In this document: piece after piece, positions 7,768 to 15,552 of the stretch | How positions within the stretch are numbered: position 1 is the stretch's first letter | Layout of the letters: the number at the start of each line of letters is the position of its first letter | Assembly (NCBI GenBank): GCA_004213835.1 | Contig: SHAE01000008.1 | Span: 1-33,290, forward strand | DNA length: 33,290 nt | Origin: OM182 bacterium | GTDB taxonomy: Bacteria; Pseudomonadota; Gammaproteobacteria; Pseudomonadales; Azotimanducaceae | Reading direction: 5' to 3' | The notes under the pieces: generated by a model | What the model was told of the DNA's origin: nothing | The model's database searches: none | What the model saw: only the letters and a program-made list of their open reading frames with translations | Position numbers and translations under genes: made by a program

Positions 7768-8154
7768 ATGGAATACGTCACAATTGTCGTGATGCTGACG
7801 TTGATTCAGTACACATGGTTCAGCATTGAGGTAGGTCGTGCGCGGGGTCGCTTCGAGGTTCAAGTGCCAGCGACATCGGGTAGCGATGGCTTCGAGCGCT
7901 ACTTTCGAGCGCATCAAAACACCACAGAACAGTTGGTGATTTTCCTGCCAGCGATATTTGCCTGCGGGTATTACGTCAACGCGATTTTCGCGGCAGTAAT
8001 GGGATTGTTCTTTTTGATCGGCCGCTGGCTCTACTTTCGCGGCTACACAGATCCTGAAAAGAGTCGCAGCATTGGATTTGGCATCGGCATGATCGCCAAC
8101 GTGCTGATGATTTTGTCGACCCTCTACATGGCGGGTGTTGCCGCCCTCGGCTAG
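7768..8154 (+). CDS. MAPEG-family membrane protein
   Basis: A 128-residue integral membrane protein of the MAPEG family (microsomal glutathione transferase-like). Four hydrophobic helices are visible: near 2-18, 55-70, 70-90 and 103-125. The family motif FRAHQNTTEQLVIFLPA (about 46-62) is present, including the Asn/Glu residues that contact glutathione in family members. A strong GAGGGG ribosome binding site precedes the ATG. Co-directional with the thioesterase. The likely role is glutathione-dependent detoxification of lipid electrophiles, by family inference. Its stop codon overlaps that of the converging hydrolase gene. Confidence 0.85.
   Translation: MEYVTIVVMLTLIQYTWFSIEVGRARGRFEVQVPATSGSDGFERYFRAHQNTTEQLVIFLPAIFACGYYVNAIFAAVMGLFFLIGRWLYFRGYTDPEKSRSIGFGIGMIANVLMILSTLYMAGVAALG
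8151..8154. other. Shared CTAG: overlapping stop codons of convergent genes
   Basis: The tetranucleotide CTAG supplies TAG to the MAPEG gene on the plus strand (8152-8154) and TAG to the epoxide-hydrolase-like gene on the minus strand (8151-8153), so the two coding regions overlap by four bases and no room remains for a terminator between them. Confidence 0.9.
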
Positions 8155-9098
8155 GCGGGATAACGCCTGTTTAACCAATCGAGCATGGCGGCATTGGTTT
8201 CAGCGGGCTTTTCCTGCTGAATCCAGTGCCCGCAAGGAAAGTCGACAACCTCTAAGTCACTGACGTGATCCGCCAACGAGGGCGACTTCGGCACCATGTC
8301 GTAGTCGCCGAAGATGGCCAGCGTGGGCTGGTGAATGTGTTGCTCATAGGCCCCCATAATTTCCCAGTTGCGGGAAAAGTTGCGGTACCAGTTAATGCCG
8401 CCGGTGAAACCCGAGCTGGCAAAGGCATCCAAGAACACCTGCATTTCCTGTTCGCTCATGATGGGGTCACCGGGTACACCAGCGGCCAGCGCCGGGTCTT
8501 GCGCCATGTTGATCATGTTCATGCCGGGGCCCAGCTCGAGTTTGGGGTGCAGCCATTGATTGGTGCGGTACATGTTGTTGAGAAATTGCTCGGTGTGATT
8601 TTCAAATACCGCGTCGGCGACACCAGGCTGGCGATTGAAATGCACGATGTAGAAGTCTGGGCCGAGCATTTTTTCCCAGAAGCCGACCCATTCACTGGCG
8701 CCGCGCTCCATAAAGGGCACGCTGAGGTTAATCACGTGGGAAACGCGCTGGCGATACATCATCGCCAGATTCCAAACGATGATGGCGCCCCAGTCGTGGC
8801 CGACAAAACAGGCATCTTCGTAGCCATAGTGATCGAGTAAGCCCACAAGGTCGCCAGCCAAGTGCTCGATGTCGTAATCGGTGACCGCTGCTGGTTTGGT
8901 GGAGTGACCATAGCCGCGTTGGTTGGGCACAATGACGTGATAGCCAGCGCTGACCAAGGGCGCAATCTGATGGCGCCAAGAATAGGCATGCTCAGGCCAG
9001 CCATGGCATAGCACCATGGGTTTGCCCGCTCCGGCTGAAAACACTTCAAGTTCAACACCGTTTACAGCGATCATCTCGGGCTGGGGGAAATCCATCAT
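8151..9098 (-). CDS. Epoxide-hydrolase-like alpha/beta hydrolase
   Basis: A 315-residue alpha/beta hydrolase closest in motif pattern to soluble epoxide hydrolases and haloalkane dehalogenases. HGWPEHAYSWRHQ (32-44) forms the oxyanion region, PNQRGYGHSTKP (58-69) is typical of epoxide hydrolases, and the nucleophile elbow is GHDWGA with Asp102 instead of Ser. Near the C-terminus are FGDYDMVPK (acid) and PCGHWIQQEKP (catalytic His). The Asp nucleophile argues for epoxide or halide hydrolysis over ester cleavage. The enzyme is presumably cytosolic. Two ATG codons start the frame; the first is used. Divergent from the methyltransferase gene, with a 94-base gap. Confidence 0.87.
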   Translation of the reverse strand: MMDFPQPEMIAVNGVELEVFSAGAGKPMVLCHGWPEHAYSWRHQIAPLVSAGYHVIVPNQRGYGHSTKPAAVTDYDIEHLAGDLVGLLDHYGYEDACFVGHDWGAIIVWNLAMMYRQRVSHVINLSVPFMERGASEWVGFWEKMLGPDFYIVHFNRQPGVADAVFENHTEQFLNNMYRTNQWLHPKLELGPGMNMINMAQDPALAAGVPGDPIMSEQEMQVFLDAFASSGFTGGINWYRNFSRNWEIMGAYEQHIHQPTLAIFGDYDMVPKSPSLADHVSDLEVVDFPCGHWIQQEKPAETNAAMLDWLNRRYPA

Positions 9099-9192
9099 GG
9101 GTTGGCCTATCTAGCGCAGAATTGGGATAGATTAGCGCGTTGCATAGCGCAACACACCTGCGGCTCAGTTTGCAGACTAAGGGGAGAAGACG

Positions 9193-10266
9193 GTGCGAGA
9201 AATCGATGACGACAAGCTAGGCCTGCTGCTGAAACAAACCGGCGGCATGGTAGCGGCGAGCTTCAACTGTGCCATTACGGTGCTGGGAGACCGTCTTGGT
9301 CTGTATCGAGCCTTGGGTAAGCTTGGGCCGAGCACCAGTAGTGAACTTGCATCACATCTGCAGCTGCATGAGCGCTGGGTTCGAGAATGGCTGCATCAAC
9401 AAACCTGCATCGGCCAACTTGAATATCACGCCGACCAAGCGAGGTTTGCGATCTCGCCCGAGGCTTATGCGGTGCTGGCCGATGAAGATCATCCTGCCTA
9501 TCTCATGGGTGGTTTCGATTCCGCGCTCGCGGTTTTTCCCGCGGTAAGCAAGCTGGAAGAATCGTTTCGTACCGGCATTGGTATGAGCTACGACGAGCAC
9601 GGGCCCAATTGCGCATGCGGTATCGAACGTATGGGTGCTTTTACGAAGAAGCATCGGTTGGTAGGAGAGATGATCCCGCAGTTACCAGGCATGCATGATC
9701 GATTGGTCGCTGGCGCCATGGTCGCCGATGTAGGCTGTGGGGGTGGTCTTGCGACCATAGCACTGGCTCAAGCCTATCCGGCCACCACCTTTGTGGGTTT
9801 TGACACCTCTGATGTGGCGCTACAGCGTGCTAGGGCAAACCTTGCCGAAGCGGGGCTGGAAAACGTTCGCTTTTGTAACCCGTTTGCAGAACCATTACCC
9901 AAGGATCCGACCTTCGATCTGATCACCACCTTTGACGTGATTCACGATACGCCCTATCCCCAAGACCTGATTGCCCAGATCTATGCGGCTCTGAAGGCAG
10001 ATGGCCAGTGGCTTTGTGAAGACATAAAGGGCTTTGAGTCTTTCGAAGAAAACCTCGAGCAGCATCCGGTGGCTGCCTTACTCTATGGCTTTTCGGTAAC
10101 GGTCTGCATGAACAGCGGCCTATCGACGGCAGATGGTGCAGGGCTGGGTACGCTGGGTTTTACTCAGCAAGTAGCCAAGACGATGACGCAGCAGGCGGGG
10201 TTTCGCGAATTCCAATTGCTCGACATTGAAAACCCGATGAATAATTACTATCTGATGGGGAAGTAG
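9193..10266 (+). CDS. SAM-dependent methyltransferase with N-terminal winged helix
   Basis: A 357-residue class I methyltransferase. The N-terminal 110 residues look like the winged-helix dimerisation domain seen in small-molecule methyltransferases and the Rv2258c group (LYRALGKLGPSTSSELAS, HERWVREWL). The SAM-binding motif I is VADVGCGGGLATIALA (about 177-192), followed by VGFDTSDVALQRA (motif II), and FDLITTFDVIHD (motif IV/post). The acceptor is unknown. The GTG start is supported by GGGGAG upstream; there is no competing ATG nearby. It precedes the metY-like gene by 84 bases on the same strand, so they may be co-transcribed. Confidence 0.88.
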   Translation: MREIDDDKLGLLLKQTGGMVAASFNCAITVLGDRLGLYRALGKLGPSTSSELASHLQLHERWVREWLHQQTCIGQLEYHADQARFAISPEAYAVLADEDHPAYLMGGFDSALAVFPAVSKLEESFRTGIGMSYDEHGPNCACGIERMGAFTKKHRLVGEMIPQLPGMHDRLVAGAMVADVGCGGGLATIALAQAYPATTFVGFDTSDVALQRARANLAEAGLENVRFCNPFAEPLPKDPTFDLITTFDVIHDTPYPQDLIAQIYAALKADGQWLCEDIKGFESFEENLEQHPVAALLYGFSVTVCMNSGLSTADGAGLGTLGFTQQVAKTMTQQAGFREFQLLDIENPMNNYYLMGK

Positions 10267-10312
10267 TCGGCATTTCACCAAGCCGCCCAAAATCAACAAA
10301 CGATCCGAATAA

Positions 10313-10339
10313 GATGCCCGTAACTATGATGCCCGTAAC
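10313..10339. repeat. 12-bp direct repeat before the metY-like gene
   Basis: GATGCCCGTAAC occurs at 10313-10324 and 10328-10339, separated by three bases. It lies just upstream of the ribosome binding site of the sulfhydrylase gene and most simply reflects a small local duplication. Confidence 0.6.
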
Positions 10340-10350
10340 AAGGAAACCAC

Positions 10351-11709
10351 ATGACTGATTCCAAACACCGCAGCCCACAAGGTATGGGGTTCGACACCCT
10401 GTCGCTGCACGCAGGCCAAGTACCAGATCCCACCACTGGTGCTCGGGCAACGCCCATTTACCAAAGTGCGGCCTTCGTCTTCCCCGATTCCGATGCGGCG
10501 GCAGGCCTGTTTAATATCGAGCGGGCAGGACACGTTTACTCGCGTTTGTCTAACCCCACCAATGCTGTGCTCGAAGAGCGCATGGCGGCGCTGGATCATG
10601 GCGTCGGTTCCGTGGTGACGGCGAGTGGTCAGGCGGCCCTACATCTGGCCATCACCACCATTCTCAGTGCGGGTGATCATATCGTGTCATCGCGCTCGGT
10701 CTATGGCGGCACGCACAACTTGCTCGAATACACCCTGTCGCGTTTTGGCATCTCAACCACCTTTGTGGATCCTCGCGACATGCGGGCCTTCGCCGATGCG
10801 ATTCAGCCAAATACTAAGCTGATCTTTGGTGAGGTGTTGGGTAACCCTGGGCTGGAAGTGCTGGATATACCAACGCTGTCAGAACTGGCTCATGCGCATC
10901 ATTTGCCCTTGCTCATCGATGCCACCTTTGTCACCCCATACCTGTGCCAGCCCATTGAGCTAGGGGCAGATTTGGTCGTGCACTCGGCGACCAAATTTCT
11001 CAGTGGCCACGGGGTTGTCGTCGGCGGCGTAGTGGTCGATGGCGGCACCTTTGATTGGCAGAGCAGCGATAAGTTCCCAACGCTCAGCGAGCCCTATGTT
11101 GGATTCCACGATTTAGTCTTTGCCGATGAGTTTGGCCCTGCTGCCTTTATTACGCGCGCGCGCAAGGAAGGCATTCGCGATTTTGGTGCCTGCATGGCGC
11201 CCATGACGGCCTTTCAGATTTTGCAGGGTCTGGAGACGCTGCCCTTGCGCATGCAAAAGCATGTGGCCAATGCCATGGAAGTTGCCAAATATTTGGAACA
11301 GCAGGAGTTGGTTGCCTCGGTCTCTTACCCGGGCTTGCCGAGCCATCCGGATTACGAACTTGCCCAAACCATGTTGCCCAAGGGCTGTGGCGCGGTATTC
11401 AGCTTCGAGCTTAAAGACGGCCGCGAGGCAGGCCGCGTCTTTATTGAAAGTCTCAACGTTTTTTCCCATCTAGCGAATGTGGGGGATGCAAAGTCATTGG
11501 TGATTCATCCTGCCAGCACGACCCACCATCGCGTGGATGAGGCCAGTCTAAAAGCGTCGGGTATCGGTCCGGGTCTGGTGCGCCTAAGCGTTGGGCTTGA
11601 AGACGCTAAGGACCTAATCAACGATTTGAAAGGCGGGCTGCGGGCGGTTGAAAAGTTCAACAAACAACGCGCAAGCCAAGCGGCTAAACCGCTGGAGGCA
11701 GTCTCTTGA
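10351..11709 (+). CDS. metY: O-acetylhomoserine sulfhydrylase (PLP enzyme)
   Basis: A 452-residue enzyme of the Cys/Met metabolism PLP family. It probably makes homocysteine from O-acetylhomoserine and sulfide. Diagnostic features are the N-terminal [61 protein letters not shown], and the PLP-lysine motif [11 protein letters not shown]. The length and the 11 residue-rich insertion [15 protein letters not shown] agree with MetY over shorter MetB/MetC. AAGGAAACCAC precedes the ATG. The stop overlaps the TTG start of the next gene (TTGA), indicating translational coupling. Using acetylated over succinylated homoserine is a family inference. Confidence 0.92.
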   Translation: MTDSKHRSPQGMGFDTLSLHAGQVPDPTTGARATPIYQSAAFVFPDSDAAAGLFNIERAGHVYSRLSNPTNAVLEERMAALDHGVGSVVTASGQAALHLAITTILSAGDHIVSSRSVYGGTHNLLEYTLSRFGISTTFVDPRDMRAFADAIQPNTKLIFGEVLGNPGLEVLDIPTLSELAHAHHLPLLIDATFVTPYLCQPIELGADLVVHSATKFLSGHGVVVGGVVVDGGTFDWQSSDKFPTLSEPYVGFHDLVFADEFGPAAFITRARKEGIRDFGACMAPMTAFQILQGLETLPLRMQKHVANAMEVAKYLEQQELVASVSYPGLPSHPDYELAQTMLPKGCGAVFSFELKDGREAGRVFIESLNVFSHLANVGDAKSLVIHPASTTHHRVDEASLKASGIGPGLVRLSVGLEDAKDLINDLKGGLRAVEKFNKQRASQAAKPLEAVS

Positions 11710-12500
11710 AGGTTGAAATTCACGGTAAAAGCGTCGCCTACAGCAGCGGCAGTGGGCACCCAGAACACAATGCGCCGGCCATTTACTTTCTCCACGGCGC
11801 TGGCATGGACCATACGGTGTGGGTTATGCAGGCACGCTACTTCGCCCGCCACGGTTATCGCGTGATGGCGCTGGATTTGCCCGGTCACGGCAAGTCTGAT
11901 GGACCGGCATTGGATAACGTGGATGCTCTTGCCGATTGGCTTTATGGGGTAATTGGAGCGACCAGAAGTGGCGCCGACAGTGTCACCTTGGTCGGCCACA
12001 GCATGGGCACCTTGGTTTGCCTTAGCCTCGCGGCCCGCTACCCCGACCTTGCGGATAAACTGGTGCTGCTTGGCACCTCTGCCCCCATGCCCGTGGCCGA
12101 TGTGCTGCTCAACGCGGCACAAGATAACGACCATGCGGCCATCGACATGGCCAATACTTGGAGCCACGGCCAGCGCAGTTTGCTTGGTGCCAGTGATAAC
12201 CCCGGCACGTCGAATTTGCACATGGGTGAGCGGCTATTGGAAAGGATGGGTGACGACGTCTATTTCAAGGACTTCTCGGCCTGTAATGGCTTTAGCACCG
12301 AGCACTACGATGCCATTCATACGCCGACGCTGATCATTACCGGCGATCAAGACAAGATGACGCCGCCGAGAGCAGGCACGGCTGTGGCTGATATGCTTAT
12401 GAACAGTCGCCTCATGCACCTGCAAGGCTGCGGTCACCTGATGATGAGCGAGCAGCCGAACCAGGTGCTCGACGCCATGTCGGCATTTGTTCTGACTTAA
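11706..12500 (+). CDS. alpha/beta hydrolase coupled to metY
   Basis: A 264-residue alpha/beta hydrolase. Motifs: FLHGAGMDHTVW (28-39), LDLPGHGKSDG (57-67), nucleophile elbow GHSMGT with Ser99, acid in TGDQDKMTPP, and His in GCGHLMMSEQP. The start is TTG at 11706, overlapping the metY stop by four bases; it is supported by GGAGG at 11693-11697, eight bases upstream, and by the N-terminal beta strand beginning immediately. Coupling to the sulfhydrylase suggests a role in the same pathway, for example releasing an acyl group from a homoserine or thiol ester, but that is inference. The stop lies six bases from that of the converging hydrolase. Confidence 0.87.
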   Translation: MKVEIHGKSVAYSSGSGHPEHNAPAIYFLHGAGMDHTVWVMQARYFARHGYRVMALDLPGHGKSDGPALDNVDALADWLYGVIGATRSGADSVTLVGHSMGTLVCLSLAARYPDLADKLVLLGTSAPMPVADVLLNAAQDNDHAAIDMANTWSHGQRSLLGASDNPGTSNLHMGERLLERMGDDVYFKDFSACNGFSTEHYDAIHTPTLIITGDQDKMTPPRAGTAVADMLMNSRLMHLQGCGHLMMSEQPNQVLDAMSAFVLT

Positions 12501-12506
12501 ACGCAG

Positions 12507-13145
12507 CTAAGCGATCATTGAGGCGACGGCGTCGGCCAAACCCTCGGTTTGGCCGGAGAAGAAGTGATCGCCGCCTGCCAATTCAGTGATGCTGATACGA
12601 GTATCCTTGGTGAAGCGCGCCGGATTCACGAAGTCATCGCCCTGACACCACACCGCATGAATGGCGGTATCTAGCTCATTCTCCCGCGCAGCAAAATCCA
12701 TGGCCGCGGAAGGTGGGGCGATGAGCATGGCTTTATGGCCACTCAGCAGCGCCAAGGCATGCCAAAGCACATGTGCACCGAAGGAGTAACCGACACAAAG
12801 TGGCGTGGCTGTTGCGTACTGTGACCGGGCCCAGCGTGCTACCGCGATGAGATCACCCACCTCTGGTGGTGCGTAGGCCTGTTGAGATTTTTCATCCGGT
12901 GTCGCTCGCCCGCTGATGCCTTGGCTACGACCGACACCGCGAAAATTGAAACGCACCACGGCAATATTGTGCTCAAGCAGGGCTGATGCGGCGATCTGCA
13001 GCACACCGTCGTGCATACTGCCGCCATAGAGTGGATGCGGATGACACAGCACCGCGACGTTTCTCATCTCGCCGCTGGGCTCGCTGACCAGCGCTTCAAG
13101 AGTGCCCGCTGGGCCGGTGATAGTGGTGAAGGCGGTTGGTGTCAT
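12507..13145 (-). CDS. Small alpha/beta hydrolase (COG2945-like)
   Basis: A 212-residue hydrolase resembling the COG2945/dienelactone-hydrolase-like family. It has LCHPHPLYGGSMHDGVLQ (33-50), FNFRGVGRSQG (67-76; the residue set typical of this group), the nucleophile elbow GYSFGAH with Ser121, a downstream acid in WCQGDDFV, and GGDHFFSGQ with the catalytic His. Substrate unknown; distant family members have been described as esterases or thioesterases. Probably a single-gene unit, divergent from the glutathione transferase gene. Confidence 0.85.
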   Translation of the reverse strand: MTPTAFTTITGPAGTLEALVSEPSGEMRNVAVLCHPHPLYGGSMHDGVLQIAASALLEHNIAVVRFNFRGVGRSQGISGRATPDEKSQQAYAPPEVGDLIAVARWARSQYATATPLCVGYSFGAHVLWHALALLSGHKAMLIAPPSAAMDFAARENELDTAIHAVWCQGDDFVNPARFTKDTRISITELAGGDHFFSGQTEGLADAVASMIA

Positions 13146-13232
13146 GACGACTCAAGCGACTGTTGCCAAGCACCAGTGTGCGTTAATTTGCCAGCCTCGT
13201 CGCGTACGCGTTGACCCAGAGAAGGACACCCT

Positions 13233-13853
13233 ATGATCGATTTGTATACCTGGCCCACCCCAAATGGCCGCAAGGTCTCTATCGCACTGGAAGAGATGGG
13301 GCTTGAGTATCGTTGTCATGGGGTGAATTTGCAGGAACAAGAGCAGTTCAAGCCTGAGTTTCTGGCGATCTCGCCAAACAATAAAATTCCCGCCCTAGTC
13401 GATCACCACACCGGCCAGTCGCTGATGGAGTCTGGTGCCATACTCATTTACTTAGCAGATAAATGCGGCGAGTTTTGGGGTGATGAACGCTACACCACCT
13501 TGCAGTGGTTGATGTGGCAGATGGGTGGGCTTGGGCCGATGCTCGGACAGGTGCATTACTTTAAGAAGTACAATGCGGGTAAGTCGGTTTATGCCGAAGA
13601 GCGTTTCTTCAACGAAGCGACGCGCCTTTATGGCGTGCTGGATCAACGACTAGCGGCTCACGAATACCTGTCTGGCAGCTACTCCATTGCGGATATGGCC
13701 GTCTGGCCCTGGGTATCTCGATTCGAATGGCAGGGCATCGACCTTGAAGAATTTGCCAATGTCTGTCGATGGTATGAAGCCATTGCCACGCGTGACGCGG
13801 TGGGGCGAGGCTATGACAAACCTATGTACGTAAACGACATTCCTCGGCCCTGA
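13233..13853 (+). CDS. Glutathione S-transferase, YfcG/nu-class-like
   Basis: A 206-residue GST. The thioredoxin-like N-terminal domain begins LYTWPTPNGRKVSIALEEMG, with the TPNGRKV loop typical of YfcG/Ure2p-like enzymes, then NNKIPALVD (cis-Pro) and the glutathione gamma-Glu contact LMESGAILIYLADK. The all-alpha C-terminal domain contains SYSIADMAVWPW, the usual N-capping motif. Family members act as disulfide-bond reductases on glutathione adducts or in detoxification. AGAAGGAC supports the start. The stop is 18 bases from that of the HIT-protein gene on the opposite strand. Confidence 0.92.
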   Translation: MIDLYTWPTPNGRKVSIALEEMGLEYRCHGVNLQEQEQFKPEFLAISPNNKIPALVDHHTGQSLMESGAILIYLADKCGEFWGDERYTTLQWLMWQMGGLGPMLGQVHYFKKYNAGKSVYAEERFFNEATRLYGVLDQRLAAHEYLSGSYSIADMAVWPWVSRFEWQGIDLEEFANVCRWYEAIATRDAVGRGYDKPMYVNDIPRP

Positions 13854-13871
13854 TCCGCGGCTTGCCCGCCG

Positions 13872-14282
13872 TCAGCCGAGCAACTGCTCCTGCAGGGTTG
13901 CAACCAATATCCGCTGTTCTTCCTCGTTGTACGGCACCGCCTCGCCAACGCCCCAAACAGGTCCGGGCCAAGCATGATCATCATGCCGACGAGCAATAAT
14001 ATGGATATGCAGCTGGGGCACTTGGTTGCCCAAGGCGGCAACATTCATTTTCGGAGCCTCGGTCAAGGCCTGCAGTCTCTCGCTAATCTGCCTAATCCCA
14101 TGGGTCACCTCGACATAGGATGCTTCAGTGAGTTCATGCAACTCGCGCAGATCATCATGCTCCGGTACCAAGATCAGCCACGGGTAGCGGGCATCGTTCA
14201 TGAGCAGCAGTTGGCTGCCTGCGATACGGCCAATGAATACCGTGTCCTTTGCCAGCTGCGGGTGCAGTACGAATGAATTCAT
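13872..14282 (-). CDS. HIT-family nucleotide hydrolase/transferase
   Basis: A 136-residue HIT-domain protein, likely acting on a nucleoside phosphate such as a dinucleoside polyphosphate or AMP derivative. The histidine triad region reads PQLHIHIIARRHDDHAWPGP (89-108): the first His of the canonical triad is Gln90, with His92 and His94 retained, a variant common in this HIT subgroup. The N-terminal half carries WLILVPEHDDLRELHEL. An AGGA ribosome binding site precedes the ATG. The gene starts 13 bases after the TauD-like gene ends, so both are probably in one transcript. Confidence 0.88.
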   Translation of the reverse strand: MNSFVLHPQLAKDTVFIGRIAGSQLLLMNDARYPWLILVPEHDDLRELHELTEASYVEVTHGIRQISERLQALTEAPKMNVAALGNQVPQLHIHIIARRHDDHAWPGPVWGVGEAVPYNEEEQRILVATLQEQLLG

Positions 14283-14295
14283 GGGGCGTCCTTAC

Positions 14296-15141
14296 TTAAA
14301 CGGGCACCGAACCGGCAACCGTCGTGCGGTGCATAACGCGACGATAACCCGAATAGCCACCCTGTGCGCTGTGCATGACCGTGCGGTTATCCCAGAGTAT
14401 CAGCATGTTCTCTGCCCAGCGGTGTTGGTAAACAAAATCGGGGTGCAGCATATGTGCAAAGAGCGCTTGCAGCAGTTGACTGCTGGCATCCGAATCCATG
14501 CCCTTGATGCCCAGTGTATATACGGGATTGAGAAACAGAGATTGCCGCCCGGATTCAGGATGCGTGCGGATGATCGGATGGTCTTGGGTCTGCCAAGCGT
14601 CTTCGTTTGGCGTGATCTTCATGCTGGTGCGTTTGCCACCGGCTCGATACCCCTCATGGCTATATGGCCGCCGCGCGCTGTGAATGGCCTGCTTGCCTTC
14701 AATGGCTTGTCGAAGTGTCTTTGGCAAGGTTTCTAAAGCTCTGATGCCATCGGCAAAGTGCGTTCCTCCACCAATCGGCGGCACCACCTTGGCATGCAGC
14801 AAGGTAGCGTTTGGCGGTGCTGCTTGGAATGACCAGTCGGAATGCCAGCTGCTACCAAAGGGTACCGCAGCTTCATCGGGATCATGCCGCACCTCCAAAA
14901 TATTGGGGTGTCCAGGCACTGGGGTGATGTAGGGGTCGTGACCGAAGGGCCCCAATGACTCAGTGAAGCGCTCAAGCTGAGTATGAGTCATGGGCTGATC
15001 TGGAAAATACAGAACTTGGTAGCGCAGCCACTGCGCGCGCAGCTCATCCGCTTGCTTAGCGCTCAGGGGTTGCGTCAGGTCAATGCCGGTAATGCACGCT
15101 GCGAAGTTATTCGCATGGGCTGAAATACACAGATCTGGCAT
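14296..15141 (-). CDS. TauD/TfdA-family 2-oxoglutarate dioxygenase
   Basis: A 281-residue Fe(II)/2-oxoglutarate-dependent dioxygenase. The iron facial triad is visible as SWHSDWSF (His100, Asp102) and TVMHSA (His257), and the 2-oxoglutarate-binding Arg is in RRVMHRTTV (probably Arg272). The middle region GGGTHFADGIRALETLP is typical of TauD-like enzymes. Family members hydroxylate taurine, sulfonates, sulfate esters or aryloxyacetates; the substrate is not predictable here. The ATG at 15141 gives the expected N-terminus (ITGIDLTQPL at 17-26); a GTG at 15216 would add 25 residues overlapping the small membrane-protein gene. There is no strong ribosome binding site. Followed by the HIT gene. 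Confidence 0.88.
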   Translation of the reverse strand: MPDLCISAHANNFAACITGIDLTQPLSAKQADELRAQWLRYQVLYFPDQPMTHTQLERFTESLGPFGHDPYITPVPGHPNILEVRHDPDEAAVPFGSSWHSDWSFQAAPPNATLLHAKVVPPIGGGTHFADGIRALETLPKTLRQAIEGKQAIHSARRPYSHEGYRAGGKRTSMKITPNEDAWQTQDHPIIRTHPESGRQSLFLNPVYTLGIKGMDSDASSQLLQALFAHMLHPDFVYQHRWAENMLILWDNRTVMHSAQGGYSGYRRVMHRTTVAGSVPV

Positions 15142-15172
15142 AGATAGGACGAGTGAGGATGGAAAAAAGACG

Positions 15173-15346
15173 CTATGACCAAAATAACACCATGGCAAGC
15201 AGCCCGGCAGCGACACAACCTATACACACGGCCAGCAATACGCGGCGGGTATTGGTTGGCGATGCTTGTAATGGGCGATTGAAGAGTAAGGTTGTCGCCG
15301 CTAACCCAAGCAGCACCAGCGCGACAGAAATGAACAGCTTTAACAC
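15173..15346 (-). CDS. Small two-helix membrane protein, hypothetical
   Basis: A 57-residue frame starting with GTG. It encodes two hydrophobic segments: LKLFISVALVLLGLAATTLL (about 3-22) and VLLAVCIGCVAAGLLAMVLF (about 36-55), joined by a short polar loop with an NTRR motif. The clean two-helix hairpin with Arg-Arg before the second helix argues for a real protein over chance. No frame on the other strand here looks coding. It ends 31 bases before the TauD-like gene on the same strand, so it may be co-transcribed. The ribosome binding site is weak and the start uncertain: the frame is open about 20 codons further upstream but has no ATG. No family recognised. Confidence 0.5.
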   Translation of the reverse strand: MLKLFISVALVLLGLAATTLLFNRPLQASPTNTRRVLLAVCIGCVAAGLLAMVLFWS

Positions 15347-15552
15347 GGCAGTGAGTCCAATCTTCGATGAAAAGACGGCACAATCTTGGTCGTGAAATGG
15401 TCAAAAAGTCCAGCGATTTGCCCCGCTCAAAGCTCGTGCATCTGTTTGCAAGTTACCGCACAATCCACGCCTTTCAAGACTAACTTCGCGCCAAGCAGGG
15501 CAAAGATCAGGCACGAGCCGCGACACAGAAAAGCCATGGAGGCATAGCGACA
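15347..15552. other. Intergenic region between small membrane protein and desaturase genes
   Basis: A divergent gap with no supported coding frame. It should hold promoters for both directions, but I see no clear sigma-70 pair. GGAGG at 15538-15542 is the ribosome binding site of the desaturase gene. Confidence 0.4.

Noticed and set aside
9112-9153. Three TAGCGC copies and a GTTGC/GCAAC inverted repeat upstream of the methyltransferase gene
   Set aside because: The elements are short, unevenly spaced and expected by chance at this GC content.
11505-12221. 238-codon minus-strand frame opposite metY and the hydrolase
   Set aside because: Antisense to two recognised coding regions and without motif support.
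15153-15395. 80-codon plus-strand frame upstream of the desaturase
   Set aside because: Composition is low-complexity Ser/Thr/Asn without motif, while the opposite strand gives a coherent two-helix membrane protein.
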